From a bacterium (GTDB lineage: Bacteria; Bacteroidota; Ignavibacteria; Ignavibacteriales; Ignavibacteriaceae): 64,000 bases of DNA. Shown here piece after piece: positions 8,247 to 16,601 of this stretch. The notes below the pieces were generated by a model. That model searched no databases and was not told the origin of the DNA. It worked only from the letters and a program-made list of their open reading frames with translations. The stretch's first letter is position 1, and every line of letters starts with the position of its first letter. Position numbers and translations under genes: made by a program. Where the stretch lies: positions 310,001 to 374,000 of the forward strand of contig JADJWC010000004.1 in NCBI GenBank assembly GCA_016716565.1, given 5' to 3'.

Positions 8247-8890
8247 AAAAGTTTTTAAAAGATCTCACAATACCTAAAAAGCTTGCGCTTGTTGCAATCG
8301 TTCTTGGCTTGCTTGCAACAATTGCTGGAAGTCCTTATTCTGGTTCCACAATTAAAGTTAATGCAAAAGACCTTGCTTTATCAACTGTAAATAATTCTGA
8401 TAAAATTGAAGTGCTTGAATTAGCAGATTGGATAATAAAAGGAAAATCAGACTACACTCTGGTTGACTTAAGAGAAGAAAAAGATTTTAATGAATATTTC
8501 ATTCCGACTGCATACAATATTCCTATGGAAACATTGCCGGAAGCTGGTCTGTTAAGAAACCAGAAAATCATTCTTTATTGCTATGATGATCTCAGGGCAG
8601 CACAAGCGTGGTTCATCTTAAAATCAGATAACTACAGAGGTGTTTACATTCTTAACGGCGGTTTGGATAAATGGAAAAGCGAAGTTCTCTTTCCAAATCT
8701 TTCAGCCGATGCAGGCAAAGAGCAGATCGCAGAATTCGAAAAGATAAAAGAAATAAGCAAATTCTTTGGCGGTGTTCCTCAAACAGGTGCAGAAGAAACC
8801 GTTGATAAGAAAACGGACTTACCTACTCCTCAAATTACAACGCAGCCATCTATCACAAAGCCAAAGAAAAAGAAACGAGAAGGCTGCTGA
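8243..8890 (+). CDS. Membrane-anchored rhodanese-domain protein
   Basis: A 215-residue protein with an uncleaved-looking N-terminal membrane segment (about 13-31) and a single rhodanese domain (about 55-150). The active loop is CYDDLR with catalytic C113, and VDLRE earlier in the domain is also typical, so persulfide transfer is plausible. A Pro/Thr/Lys-rich tail ends in KKKKREGC. It overlaps the second YeeE/YedE gene by four bases (ATGA) and ends the sulfur operon. Likely job: accept or deliver sulfane sulfur for the molybdoenzyme or the transporter; topology (most likely periplasmic domain) is inferred. Confidence 0.85.
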   Translation: MKKFLKDLTIPKKLALVAIVLGLLATIAGSPYSGSTIKVNAKDLALSTVNNSDKIEVLELADWIIKGKSDYTLVDLREEKDFNEYFIPTAYNIPMETLPEAGLLRNQKIILYCYDDLRAAQAWFILKSDNYRGVYILNGGLDKWKSEVLFPNLSADAGKEQIAEFEKIKEISKFFGGVPQTGAEETVDKKTDLPTPQITTQPSITKPKKKKREGC

Positions 8891-8897
8891 AGCAACT

Positions 8898-8924
8898 GTC
8901 ATTCTGAGCGAAGCGAAAGAATCT
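8898..8924. repeat. Dispersed GTCATTCTGA-type palindromic repeat, copy
   Basis: Reads GTCATTCTGAGCGAAGCG followed by AAAGAATCT. The same wording returns at 54322-54347 and, in variant form, at 12950, 30648, 52166, 54248 and 56130. It lies between the rhodanese stop and the operon terminator. This motif type is common in intergenic DNA of related bacteria; no function is implied. Confidence 0.75.
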
Positions 8925-8941
8925 TAAAAGATTTTCTTCTC

Positions 8942-8968
8942 AAGGGCATCACCACGATGCCCTTTTTT
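8942..8968 (+). terminator. Rho-independent terminator of the sulfur operon
   Basis: Stem AAGGGCATC / GATGCCCTT around the loop ACCAC, followed by a run of T. Located 51 bases after the rhodanese stop. The same hairpin, loop included, is found at 15854-15879 and, with one loop change, at 13029-13054. Confidence 0.85.
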
Positions 8969-9113
8969 ATTTTTCGTTAAACTTTCTTGTTTCTTTTACC
9001 GGATGAATCTAAGTTTCAAGAGTAATTATTGATCAATTTTTATAAACCGTGTTGGTTTTGTAGCACTAATTTGAAACAAATTCATTTATTGTAAACCATT
9101 ACTAGAGCTGGAA

Positions 9114-10103
9114 ATGAATTGTGCTAATTGTGGAAAGATTATAGTCGAAGAAAATATTACGGAAGACGGTTATTCGTTTTGTAATTCTATCTGCAGATAC
9201 ACATGGCGAGAAAATGGCAAACCCAATCCCTATACTTCAATTGATGATAGTAATCTTCATAGTATCTTGACAGATTTCAATCTGAACTATCAGGTAGAAC
9301 CACCAGGATTTGAAGATCGTGGGATGCACATTCGATTGAGTTATTGGCGAGCGCCGAAGCTATTTATTGACAATAAAGAAATTAAGCCATTAAAGAAAAA
9401 CATTTTCTACCGGAATAGAAATTTTTTAGCAACAAGTAATTTCGGTACAACGGTAAATATTAGTCTTATTCACAAACCCCTTGACCTAATTCCAAAACTT
9501 CAAATTGATGGACAAAAATTTAAAATAGGTCGACAACTAAATAAATGGGAATACATATGGATCTGTTTGCCATTAATTTTAGCTCTCGTAGGAGGTGCGA
9601 TAGGCGGTATTATAGGATCGATTGCAGTTTATTCGAATTCGATTCTTATCAGAAAACCCAGGACTGTTTTTCTCAAAATCTTTTTTACTGGTGCAACAAC
9701 ATTCGCTTCATTTTGGTTCTTTCTACAGTTCGTTGGTTTTGTTATTCCATTCGCACAATATTTTGGTCCACAAAAAACAGTTAATGAACAACTTAAAATG
9801 ATATCGGCCCAAGTAAACAAACAATGTCCCATTATGATCGATAGTGAAACAAGACTTGACAGTACAGTTTCAGGTTCAGACAAAATGATGATTTACTATT
9901 ATACTCTAACGCAGAAAAATAGGACAAATATTAATGTTGAAGAAGCAAGGCAATTTCTTACGTATCAGATCATTAATTATATCCGAACAAAAGATGAAAT
10001 GCGATTTATGCGAGAGAACGATGTTACATTCAGGTATAAATATAAGGATAAAGAACTTGTAGATGTGCTCGATATTGTAATTACTAAATCTGATTATAAT
10101 TGA
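9114..10103 (+). CDS. Membrane protein with N-terminal zinc-ribbon-like motif, unknown function
   Basis: Not recognised. The 329-residue protein starts with a small metal-site-like pattern C3-x2-C6 ... C23-x3-C27. Residues 30-140 look soluble and beta-rich. Two hydrophobic stretches follow (about 146-175, Gly-rich, and 188-217), then a soluble C-terminal domain (218-329) with several charged helices. It stands alone between the sulfur operon terminator and the PerR-like gene, with AGCTGGAAATG before the start. The order metal motif, soluble domain, two-helix hairpin, soluble domain suggests an anchored protein with both ends on the same side; nothing in the sequence shows an enzymatic site. 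Confidence 0.7.
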   Translation: MNCANCGKIIVEENITEDGYSFCNSICRYTWRENGKPNPYTSIDDSNLHSILTDFNLNYQVEPPGFEDRGMHIRLSYWRAPKLFIDNKEIKPLKKNIFYRNRNFLATSNFGTTVNISLIHKPLDLIPKLQIDGQKFKIGRQLNKWEYIWICLPLILALVGGAIGGIIGSIAVYSNSILIRKPRTVFLKIFFTGATTFASFWFFLQFVGFVIPFAQYFGPQKTVNEQLKMISAQVNKQCPIMIDSETRLDSTVSGSDKMMIYYYTLTQKNRTNINVEEARQFLTYQIINYIRTKDEMRFMRENDVTFRYKYKDKELVDVLDIVITKSDYN

Positions 10104-10241
10104 ATCATATCAAATAGTTTTGGATTCAAGTCATTCGTTGCCCAATTTATTCAGCTGTCACAAACAATTCATTAACAACAGGAGCTCTGATTATATATTT
10201 GTTTGATTACAAACTTGATATTCTGTAAATAAATTTCTAAC

Positions 10242-10266
10242 TTAGATAAGAATAATTCCTATCTAA
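10242..10266. promoter_or_regulatory. Fur/PerR-box-like palindrome upstream of the Fur-family gene
   Basis: Twenty-five bases with TTAGATA at the left, TATCTAA at the right and GAATAATTC in the centre; only one pair plus the central base departs from perfect symmetry. The inner 19 bases match 14 of 19 positions of the classical Fur box and contain the AATNATT core of PerR boxes. It ends 12 bases before the start codon of the Fur-family gene, the position expected of an autoregulatory operator that would also control the following katG. Confidence 0.7.
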
Positions 10267-10278
10267 TAATTTTTATCT

Positions 10279-10707
10279 ATGAAAAAAGAAAAACACGGCA
10301 TTGACTTGAAAGACAGCAATTTAAAAGTCACTCCGCAAAGAGTTGCTGTTCTTGAAGCATTAAATAATTTAAAAAATCATCCCACCGCAGACAAAATAAA
10401 AGAATATGTTGTTAAAAATCATCCCAACATCGCTGTTGGAACGATCTACAAAACTCTCGAGACATTTGTTGAAAAAGGTTTGGTCAAAAAAGTAAAGACT
10501 GAAAAAGATGTGATGAGATATGATGCAATACTTGATAATCATCATCACTTGTATTGTGAAGACACGGAACGTATTGAAGATTTTTTTGATGATCAGCTGA
10601 ATGGGATGCTTGAGGAATATTTCAGAAAGAAGAAAATACCCAACTTCAAAGTAAAAGATATTAAGCTTCAGATAATTGGAACATTCAATAATAAAAAATT
10701 TAATTAA
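10279..10707 (+). CDS. PerR-like Fur-family regulator lacking the structural zinc cysteines
   Basis: Peroxide-responsive repressor candidate of 142 residues, directly upstream of katG. The winged helix (about 15-75) has VTPQRVAVLEAL and AVGTIYKTLE. Aligned by eye on Bacillus PerR, the regulatory Fe/Mn ligands are all kept: H34, D82, H88, H90 and D101. Of the four cysteines that hold structural zinc in PerR only the first (C93) is kept; the second is T96 and the C-terminal CxxC is replaced by FNNK. Dimer stability must therefore come from something other than zinc. A palindrome 12 bases upstream is the likely operator. Assignment as PerR rather than Fur rests on the ligands and on the katG neighbour. 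Confidence 0.85.
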   Translation: MKKEKHGIDLKDSNLKVTPQRVAVLEALNNLKNHPTADKIKEYVVKNHPNIAVGTIYKTLETFVEKGLVKKVKTEKDVMRYDAILDNHHHLYCEDTERIEDFFDDQLNGMLEEYFRKKKIPNFKVKDIKLQIIGTFNNKKFN

Positions 10708-10743
10708 ATAACTATTAACAATAAAAACATCAGGAGAATGAAT

Positions 10744-12942
10744 ATGAGTGATGAAAGCAAATGTCCCGTAACCGGAAGAACTTCTTTCGGCAGGGGAACA
10801 TCAAATAAAGAATGGTGGCCAAACCAATTAAACCTGGGAATACTTCACCAGCACCATCCGGCATCAAACCCGATGGATAAAAAATTTGACTATGCAAAAG
10901 AATTCAGCAAGCTGGATTACAAAGCTCTCAAAAAAGATTTGTACGAGTTGATGACCAACTCACAGGATTGGTGGCCTGCAGATTGGGGTCATTATGGTGG
11001 ACTTTTTATTCGAATGGCGTGGCACAGTGCTGGTACTTATCGAACAGCCGATGGACGTGGAGGAGGAGGAACTGGCAACCAACGTTTTGCACCAGTTAAC
11101 AGCTGGCCTGACAATGGCAACCTGGACAAAGCACGTCGTTTGCTATGGCCAATCAAACAGAAATATGGAAATAAAATTTCCTGGGCTGACTTGATGATAT
11201 TAGCCGGCAATGCTGCACTTGAATCAATGGGTTTCAAAACTTTTGGCTTTGGTGGAGGACGCGAAGATATCTGGCAGCCCGAAGAAGACATCTACTGGGG
11301 TGCTGAAAAGGAATGGTTAGCAACAAGTGACAAACCTCAAAGCCGTTATTCGGGTGACAGGGAATTGGAAAACCCTTTGGCTGCAGTTCAGATGGGACTT
11401 ATTTATGTGAATCCTGAAGGCCCTGATGGAAATCCTGATCCGGTTGCTTCTGGTCGTGATGTACGCGAAACATTTAAAAGAATGGCAATGAATGATGAAG
11501 AAACGGTTGCCTTGACTGCTGGTGGGCACACATTTGGTAAAATGCACGGAGCTGGTGATGCAAGCTTAGTTGGTCCGGAACCGGAAGCTGCGCCGATAGA
11601 AGAGCAAGGATTCGGATGGATAAATAAATTAGGAGACGGCAAAGGTAAATACACAAACACAAGTGGCCTCGAAGGTGCGTGGAAACCAAATCCAACAAAA
11701 TGGGATATGGGTTATTTCGATATGCTCTTCGGTTATGAGTGGGAAAAAGTTAAAAGTCCTGCTGGTGCATGGCAATGGCAAGCTAAAGATGTTAAACCCG
11801 AACATATGATTCCTGATGCGCACGATCCTTCAAAGAAACATCCACCGACAATGACAACTGCTGATCTATCTTTACGCTTCGATCCAATCTACGAACCTAT
11901 TTCCAGAAGATTCCACAAAGACCCAAAAGCGTTTGCGGATGCATTTGCAAGAGCGTGGTTTAAACTTACGCATCGTGATATGGGACCAAAAGCTCGTTAC
12001 CTTGGACCTGAAGTTCCTAAAGAAAATTTAATCTGGCAGGATCCAATACCTGCAGTTAACCACAAGCTTATCAATAAAAAAGATATCGATGGGCTTAAAA
12101 AGAAAATTATAGATTCAGGTTTATTAATTTCAGAACTGGTTTATACTGCGTGGTCTGCTGCATCAACTTTTCGTGGTTCGGATATGCGCGGTGGAGCTAG
12201 CGGTGCCCGCATTCGCCTGGAGCCTCAAAAGGATTGGGAAGTTAACCAGCCTGAACAACTTGAAAAAGTACTAAAAGTATTTAAGAACATTCAGAAAGAG
12301 TTTAACAAACGTAAAGACGGTAAGAAAATTTCTCTAGCAGATCTGATTGTTCTTGGTGGATGTGCTGCAGTTGAAGCTGCTGCTAAAGCTGCAGGACACA
12401 AAATTGAAGTTCCCTTCACTCCGGGAAGAATGGATGCATCCCAAGCTCAGACTGATATTGAGTCATTCGAATACATGGAACCTGAAGCAGATGGTTTCCG
12501 TAACTATCAGAAAAGAGCTTACACCATAACACCAGAAGAGATGCTGATTGACAAAGCGCAGCTTCTTACATTAAGTGCACCTGAAATGACCGTGCTTGTC
12601 GGCGGAATGCGCGTGCTTGGTGCAAACTATAATGGAACAAAACACGGTGTGTTCACAGATGAAGTTGGTAAACTGACAAATGACTTCTTTGTAAACCTGC
12701 TTGATATGAATACTGTTTGGAAACCAATAACTAATGACATTGATGCATATGAAGGACGTGATCGTAAAACAGGAAAAGTTAAGTGGACAGGAACCCGTGT
12801 TGATTTAATCTTCGGCTCAAACTCACAGCTTCGTGCACTTGCAGAAGTCTATGCGCAGGACGATGTAAAAGTGAAGTTCGTAAAGGATTTTGTTGCAGCC
12901 TGGAACAAAGTTATGAACCTTGATCGATTCGATGTGAAGTAA
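10744..12942 (+). CDS. katG: Catalase-peroxidase
   Basis: Bifunctional haem enzyme that removes hydrogen peroxide. The 732-residue protein has the distal R90-W93-H94 triad (RMAWHSAGTYR), the proximal H262 (TAGGHTFGK), and the W93-Y221-M247 cross-link needed for catalase activity, with the same spacing as Mycobacterium KatG. The second, haem-free domain follows, so the protein is full length. The start at 10744 has AGGAG at an ideal 7 nt; the ATG six bases earlier sits too close. It lies 36 bases behind the PerR-like gene without a terminator between, so the two are probably one peroxide-induced transcript. No signal peptide is present. Confidence 0.97.
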   Translation: MSDESKCPVTGRTSFGRGTSNKEWWPNQLNLGILHQHHPASNPMDKKFDYAKEFSKLDYKALKKDLYELMTNSQDWWPADWGHYGGLFIRMAWHSAGTYRTADGRGGGGTGNQRFAPVNSWPDNGNLDKARRLLWPIKQKYGNKISWADLMILAGNAALESMGFKTFGFGGGREDIWQPEEDIYWGAEKEWLATSDKPQSRYSGDRELENPLAAVQMGLIYVNPEGPDGNPDPVASGRDVRETFKRMAMNDEETVALTAGGHTFGKMHGAGDASLVGPEPEAAPIEEQGFGWINKLGDGKGKYTNTSGLEGAWKPNPTKWDMGYFDMLFGYEWEKVKSPAGAWQWQAKDVKPEHMIPDAHDPSKKHPPTMTTADLSLRFDPIYEPISRRFHKDPKAFADAFARAWFKLTHRDMGPKARYLGPEVPKENLIWQDPIPAVNHKLINKKDIDGLKKKIIDSGLLISELVYTAWSAASTFRGSDMRGGASGARIRLEPQKDWEVNQPEQLEKVLKVFKNIQKEFNKRKDGKKISLADLIVLGGCAAVEAAAKAAGHKIEVPFTPGRMDASQAQTDIESFEYMEPEADGFRNYQKRAYTITPEEMLIDKAQLLTLSAPEMTVLVGGMRVLGANYNGTKHGVFTDEVGKLTNDFFVNLLDMNTVWKPITNDIDAYEGRDRKTGKVKWTGTRVDLIFGSNSQLRALAEVYAQDDVKVKFVKDFVAAWNKVMNLDRFDVK

Positions 12943-12949
12943 GACAAAT

Positions 12950-13008
12950 GTCACACTGAGCTTGTCGAAGTGTGACGGATAATTGTCATCCTGAACTTGT
13001 TTCAGGAT
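12950..13008. repeat. Two small inverted repeats of the dispersed palindromic family
   Basis: First hairpin: GTCACACT (12950-12957), 11-base loop containing GAGCTTGTCGA, AGTGTGAC (12969-12976). Second hairpin: ATCCTGAA (12988-12995), CTTGT, TTCAGGAT (13001-13008). Both are relatives of copies at 54288-54314 and 56130-56157. They lie between the katG stop and its terminator. Confidence 0.75.
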
Positions 13009-13026
13009 CTTCGAATACTAGCAACT

Positions 13027-13054
13027 AAAAGGGCATCAACACGATGCCCTTTTT
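13027..13054 (+). terminator. Rho-independent terminator after katG
   Basis: Stem AAAAGGGCATC / GATGCCCTTTTT with loop AACAC, then T-rich sequence. Nearly identical to the hairpins at 8942-8968 and 15854-15879. Confidence 0.85.
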
Positions 13055-13300
13055 GGTTTTTAACTAGTTGGTTTGTTTGAATTGATAAAAGACTGATATA
13101 AGTTTCATAAGTAAAAATGGGCAGACTTCTCGATAACAGTTTTTCATTTACAGCGAATCGATGAATCCTGCTTCGTAAAGATGGGGTTTATTTTTTTAGA
13201 TATCATTTTGATGAAAATGAAATTGAACACCTTAAAGTGATCAATTATTTTTGACTACTTATTGGCTCGATATTCATTTAGATAACTGAATGGGGAATTT
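13055..13300. other. Gene-free AT-rich stretch
   Basis: With the repeats and terminator before it, 358 bases separate katG from the next gene. After the terminator no open frame, clear promoter or repeat was recognised; it presumably holds the promoter of the lipoprotein gene starting at 13301. Confidence 0.5.
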
Positions 13301-15091
13301 ATGAGCAAGTACATCATCAGACTAAAACTAATTGTCTGCTTTAGTGCAATAGTTCTGCATAACAGCTGCGATTACTCACCGACTGAAACAAATTTCAAAA
13401 CTGTAAATCCTCCTGAGGGAACTGTTGATATTACAGTTTTAAATCCTGATGCTATTAATCAAATAAGAGGAACTATAACATTCGCAGTCGAGACTGAATT
13501 AAACGGTCACACAGTAAAGTTTGTCACAGGGTTTCTTGACGAAATGGAAGTCTCGCTTCATATGTCCGGTTCTTCTCAAATAGTTTTTAACAGCGAGTAC
13601 TATCAGGATGGAGACTATACTTTCACATTATTACTTGCGGCAACAACCAATACCGGCAGCCTTGCCGATCGGCTTGGAGCAGAAGCATTGATTGCTGCTA
13701 AACAATATCCAGTTACAATTTTTAATGGACCAATCTCAACACCCCAACTAAAGGAATTTACAATTGAAAATGGTTCACTCACGCTTAATTGGGAAAAATA
13801 TGAACAACCATTTTTTAAGCTATATATTATAAAAAGAAATGGATCAACTATAGCAGCGATATCAAATGTTAATCAAACAAAATACTATGATACTACTTAC
13901 TTTACTGGTTATGGTTACTATGAACTCGTCACACAGGTTATGAACATCTATAAGGAAAGCGAGACTAAAGTATTTCAGAGTATCTCTCCGTCTTTCGTTT
14001 CGACAATCGTTATGCCAGACGAAAAATTGCTCGTAACCTGGAATAAATTTCCTCTTACCGCTGCATTTAGAAATTATAAAATTGTAAGCGCGGGAAATGA
14101 AATTGAGATATTTTCACCATATGATACGGTACTGGTAGATGAATCACCGGCACTAGGCAGACCGTTCTACCGTTTATCTGCATTCTCTAAAGCTGGAGAA
14201 GAAACTCCGAGTGTATCCATTCATGGGCAATCCATTGGTACACCGTTCCCATTTGGTGAAGGTGCCTGGTTGAAATACATTCCTGAAAAAAATCTTTTTG
14301 TAATGCTGGATTATTCCCATGTGACCTATCAACATAGCATTTCAACGTATGATGGCACTACTCTGAATTTAATAAATAGCAGAGTGTTTGATTTTTCTAT
14401 AGATGGTATCAATCTGACGATAAGCGATAACGGAGATTATATGTATTATACCTATGATAGAAGTGTATATAAAATTAATGTTTCAACATTAAATACTGAA
14501 GCGGAAACAGATATTATAGCTCTGATGCCGACCGGGAACTACAGAACCTATGCACCAATTCAATCTATCAAAATCAATAATGATAACAAGCTCTCTGTAA
14601 TTATTATTAAAAGTAACGGGCTTCAGGTACTTGCATATTTCAATATGAATACCAACCAATGTTTTTTTACTTATTCGTTCAATTTCGGACTCTACTATAC
14701 TGAACTTAGGATAACAAACGATCAGCAATACGTTGCATTTAATAATCGTATTTACAGATATACAGGAAGCAGTCTGATAGAAATAGGTTCGATACCGACT
14801 TACAATGCGGTTTTTACAAAAGATAATTCAAGAATAATCATAGTATCCCAAAACAATAGCATTCAAATTTACAGAACATCGGATGTACAGCTTCTGCTGG
14901 AGATACCCGGTGAATTTTATTACTATCCGCTTATAGATTCCAATTCAGGATTGTTAGCAGCAAACGGATATATATTCGATCCCATTACAGGGCAGCAGCG
15001 CGGTCACATCAATGTTAGTGGATTGACGCATTTTTACCTGAACGGACTTTATTTCGTTGATGGTTACTACAAGTATGTGGAATTGAATTAG
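13301..15091 (+). CDS. Secreted lipoprotein of unknown function
   Basis: A 596-residue protein with a lipoprotein signal: basic N-terminus, hydrophobic core and lipobox LHNSC (C23). Residues 30-300 are beta-rich and include stretches resembling fibronectin-type III modules (for example LTLNWEKYEQPFFKLYIIKR). Residues 300-590 alternate short strand pairs, YDG/TGN turns and recurring hydrophobic patterns that suggest a WD/YVTN-like beta-propeller, but no named family was recognised. It precedes, by 13 bases, a predicted outer-membrane barrel gene, and the two end at a shared terminator, so they likely form a surface pair. No T9SS sorting domain. Confidence 0.7.
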   Translation: MSKYIIRLKLIVCFSAIVLHNSCDYSPTETNFKTVNPPEGTVDITVLNPDAINQIRGTITFAVETELNGHTVKFVTGFLDEMEVSLHMSGSSQIVFNSEYYQDGDYTFTLLLAATTNTGSLADRLGAEALIAAKQYPVTIFNGPISTPQLKEFTIENGSLTLNWEKYEQPFFKLYIIKRNGSTIAAISNVNQTKYYDTTYFTGYGYYELVTQVMNIYKESETKVFQSISPSFVSTIVMPDEKLLVTWNKFPLTAAFRNYKIVSAGNEIEIFSPYDTVLVDESPALGRPFYRLSAFSKAGEETPSVSIHGQSIGTPFPFGEGAWLKYIPEKNLFVMLDYSHVTYQHSISTYDGTTLNLINSRVFDFSIDGINLTISDNGDYMYYTYDRSVYKINVSTLNTEAETDIIALMPTGNYRTYAPIQSIKINNDNKLSVIIIKSNGLQVLAYFNMNTNQCFFTYSFNFGLYYTELRITNDQQYVAFNNRIYRYTGSSLIEIGSIPTYNAVFTKDNSRIIIVSQNNSIQIYRTSDVQLLLEIPGEFYYYPLIDSNSGLLAANGYIFDPITGQQRGHINVSGLTHFYLNGLYFVDGYYKYVELN

Positions 15092-15104
15092 ACGGGGAAC
15101 AGTT

Positions 15105-15830
15105 ATGAAAAAAACTTTTATAAACATTGTAGTAATAATTTTCGTATTAAATTCCATCGCATTTTGTCAGCACAGTGTTACTTTTTTTGGAACTATTAGC
15201 TATAACACTTATGCGATGGGCGATTTAGAAGGAATTCAAAATGAGTTGTTGATTGATATAAGACAGAATAATATTCCGGCTGATAAGACTGAATCTTTTC
15301 CCCCATATTTTGGCTATGAATTTGGTTTTTTGATTCCAGTAATCGATACTTCTGATAGAACATTCTCTATCGGCGGATTTGTTGAGCACGGATCGACCGG
15401 TGGAAGAATACATTACCAGGATTACTCAGGAGAATTAAAAGTGGACCAATCCGCTGTAGAAACCAGTATCGGAACAATGGTTGACTATCAAACCAGTGTT
15501 AGTGAAATATTCAATTTTGGATTGAACTTTGCTGTCAGCTATACTCTCTCCAGCTTTTCAATCACATCACTTCTGAAGGTCGGAGATGAATCTCAAGAAG
15601 ATGAACTCAGTTTTAGTTCAGCTTCATTCAGTTTCAAACCCGGTGTAGGTTCTTCAATGGATTTATTGGGAATGCAATTAGGAATTTCTTTGTCTTACTT
15701 AATTTATATCCCGAGTAATTTAGAGTTCGATCAATATTCTGAAGCATACCTGATTAATCAAAGCGGTGATAAAGTGAATATAAATTGGAGTGGATTCAGA
15801 TTAGGTTTGCAAATGAGAGTTTCATTGTAA
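15105..15830 (+). CDS. Predicted outer-membrane beta-barrel protein
   Basis: A 241-residue protein with a signal peptide cut near FCQHS and alternating hydrophobic strands throughout (FNFGLNFAVSYTLSS, GMQLGISLSYLIYI), ending in the strand FRLGLQMRVSL as outer-membrane barrels do. No family name could be given. Downstream partner of the lipoprotein at 13301 and probably co-transcribed with it; a terminator follows 23 bases after the stop. Confidence 0.7.
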   Translation: MKKTFINIVVIIFVLNSIAFCQHSVTFFGTISYNTYAMGDLEGIQNELLIDIRQNNIPADKTESFPPYFGYEFGFLIPVIDTSDRTFSIGGFVEHGSTGGRIHYQDYSGELKVDQSAVETSIGTMVDYQTSVSEIFNFGLNFAVSYTLSSFSITSLLKVGDESQEDELSFSSASFSFKPGVGSSMDLLGMQLGISLSYLIYIPSNLEFDQYSEAYLINQSGDKVNINWSGFRLGLQMRVSL

Positions 15831-15852
15831 ATCTAAAAAACGATTTTGGTAG

Positions 15853-15879
15853 AAAGGGCATCACCACGATGCCCTTTTT
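15853..15879 (+). terminator. Rho-independent terminator
   Basis: Stem AAAGGGCATC / GATGCCCTTT with loop ACCAC and a T run; third copy of the same hairpin in the window, closing the lipoprotein/barrel pair. Confidence 0.85.
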
Positions 15880-15926
15880 GGTTTTAAGATGAATTTCTTT
15901 TATTTAAGAGTGAACGAATTTCATTT

Positions 15927-16532
15927 ATGAGTATTTTAAATCTTAATAAACAAAACATCCCCGAAATCACCGAAGTTCTCTGCGAAGCTTTCCACAATTA
16001 CCCAGTAATGAAATATGTTATTGGACAAAGAAAAGATTACGATAAACGTCTTCGCAAACTGGTAACATTTTTTGTTTCTGCTAGAGCATTAAGAAATGAA
16101 CCATTGTTAGGGATATATAACTCAGAAAATAAACTCGTTGCAGCAGCGGCAGTAACTTTAGCGGGAGAAATTCCTTCACCACCAGAATTGTTCAAGCTGC
16201 GTGATGAACTATGGAGAGAAATTGGCTCAGAAGAAAAATCACGCTATGAAAAGTATGGCAGTGTTGCATCCGGTCTGCTTCCAAAAGAACCGCATCATCA
16301 TTTAAATATGATTGGAGTGAGAAACGCTTACCAGGGAAAAGGATTGGCTCGTCAACTAATTAATAAAGTTGAGGAGTTAGTCTCGGCACATCCGACCAGT
16401 ACCGGCTTAAGTCTGAATACAGAAGTTGAAGTAAATGTAAATTTTTATCTTCATCTTGGTTTTGAACTGCTTGGAAAAGCAATAGTGGATGAGGGTATAA
16501 TCACGTGGGGATTTTTTAAGAAGAAAATATAG
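15927..16532 (+). CDS. GNAT-family N-acetyltransferase
   Basis: A 201-residue acetyl-CoA-dependent acyltransferase. The GNAT core is visible as HLNMIGVRNAYQGKGLARQL (about 131-150), where QGKG is the acetyl-CoA pyrophosphate loop, followed by LSLNTEVEVNVNFYLHLGFE, the typical beta5-alpha4 region. The substrate cannot be told. Monocistronic, directly after a terminator. Confidence 0.85.
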   Translation: MSILNLNKQNIPEITEVLCEAFHNYPVMKYVIGQRKDYDKRLRKLVTFFVSARALRNEPLLGIYNSENKLVAAAAVTLAGEIPSPPELFKLRDELWREIGSEEKSRYEKYGSVASGLLPKEPHHHLNMIGVRNAYQGKGLARQLINKVEELVSAHPTSTGLSLNTEVEVNVNFYLHLGFELLGKAIVDEGIITWGFFKKKI

Positions 16533-16601
16533 AAATCTTAAAGATTGGCTTGCAAGAAATATTCTGTGAAATCAAATTATACTTAAATCATAGAAGAATA
16601 A

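Noticed and set aside
8898..8924. att site or insertion-sequence end
   Set aside because: It is one of several similar copies in intergenic gaps, without a transposase or integrase anywhere in the window.
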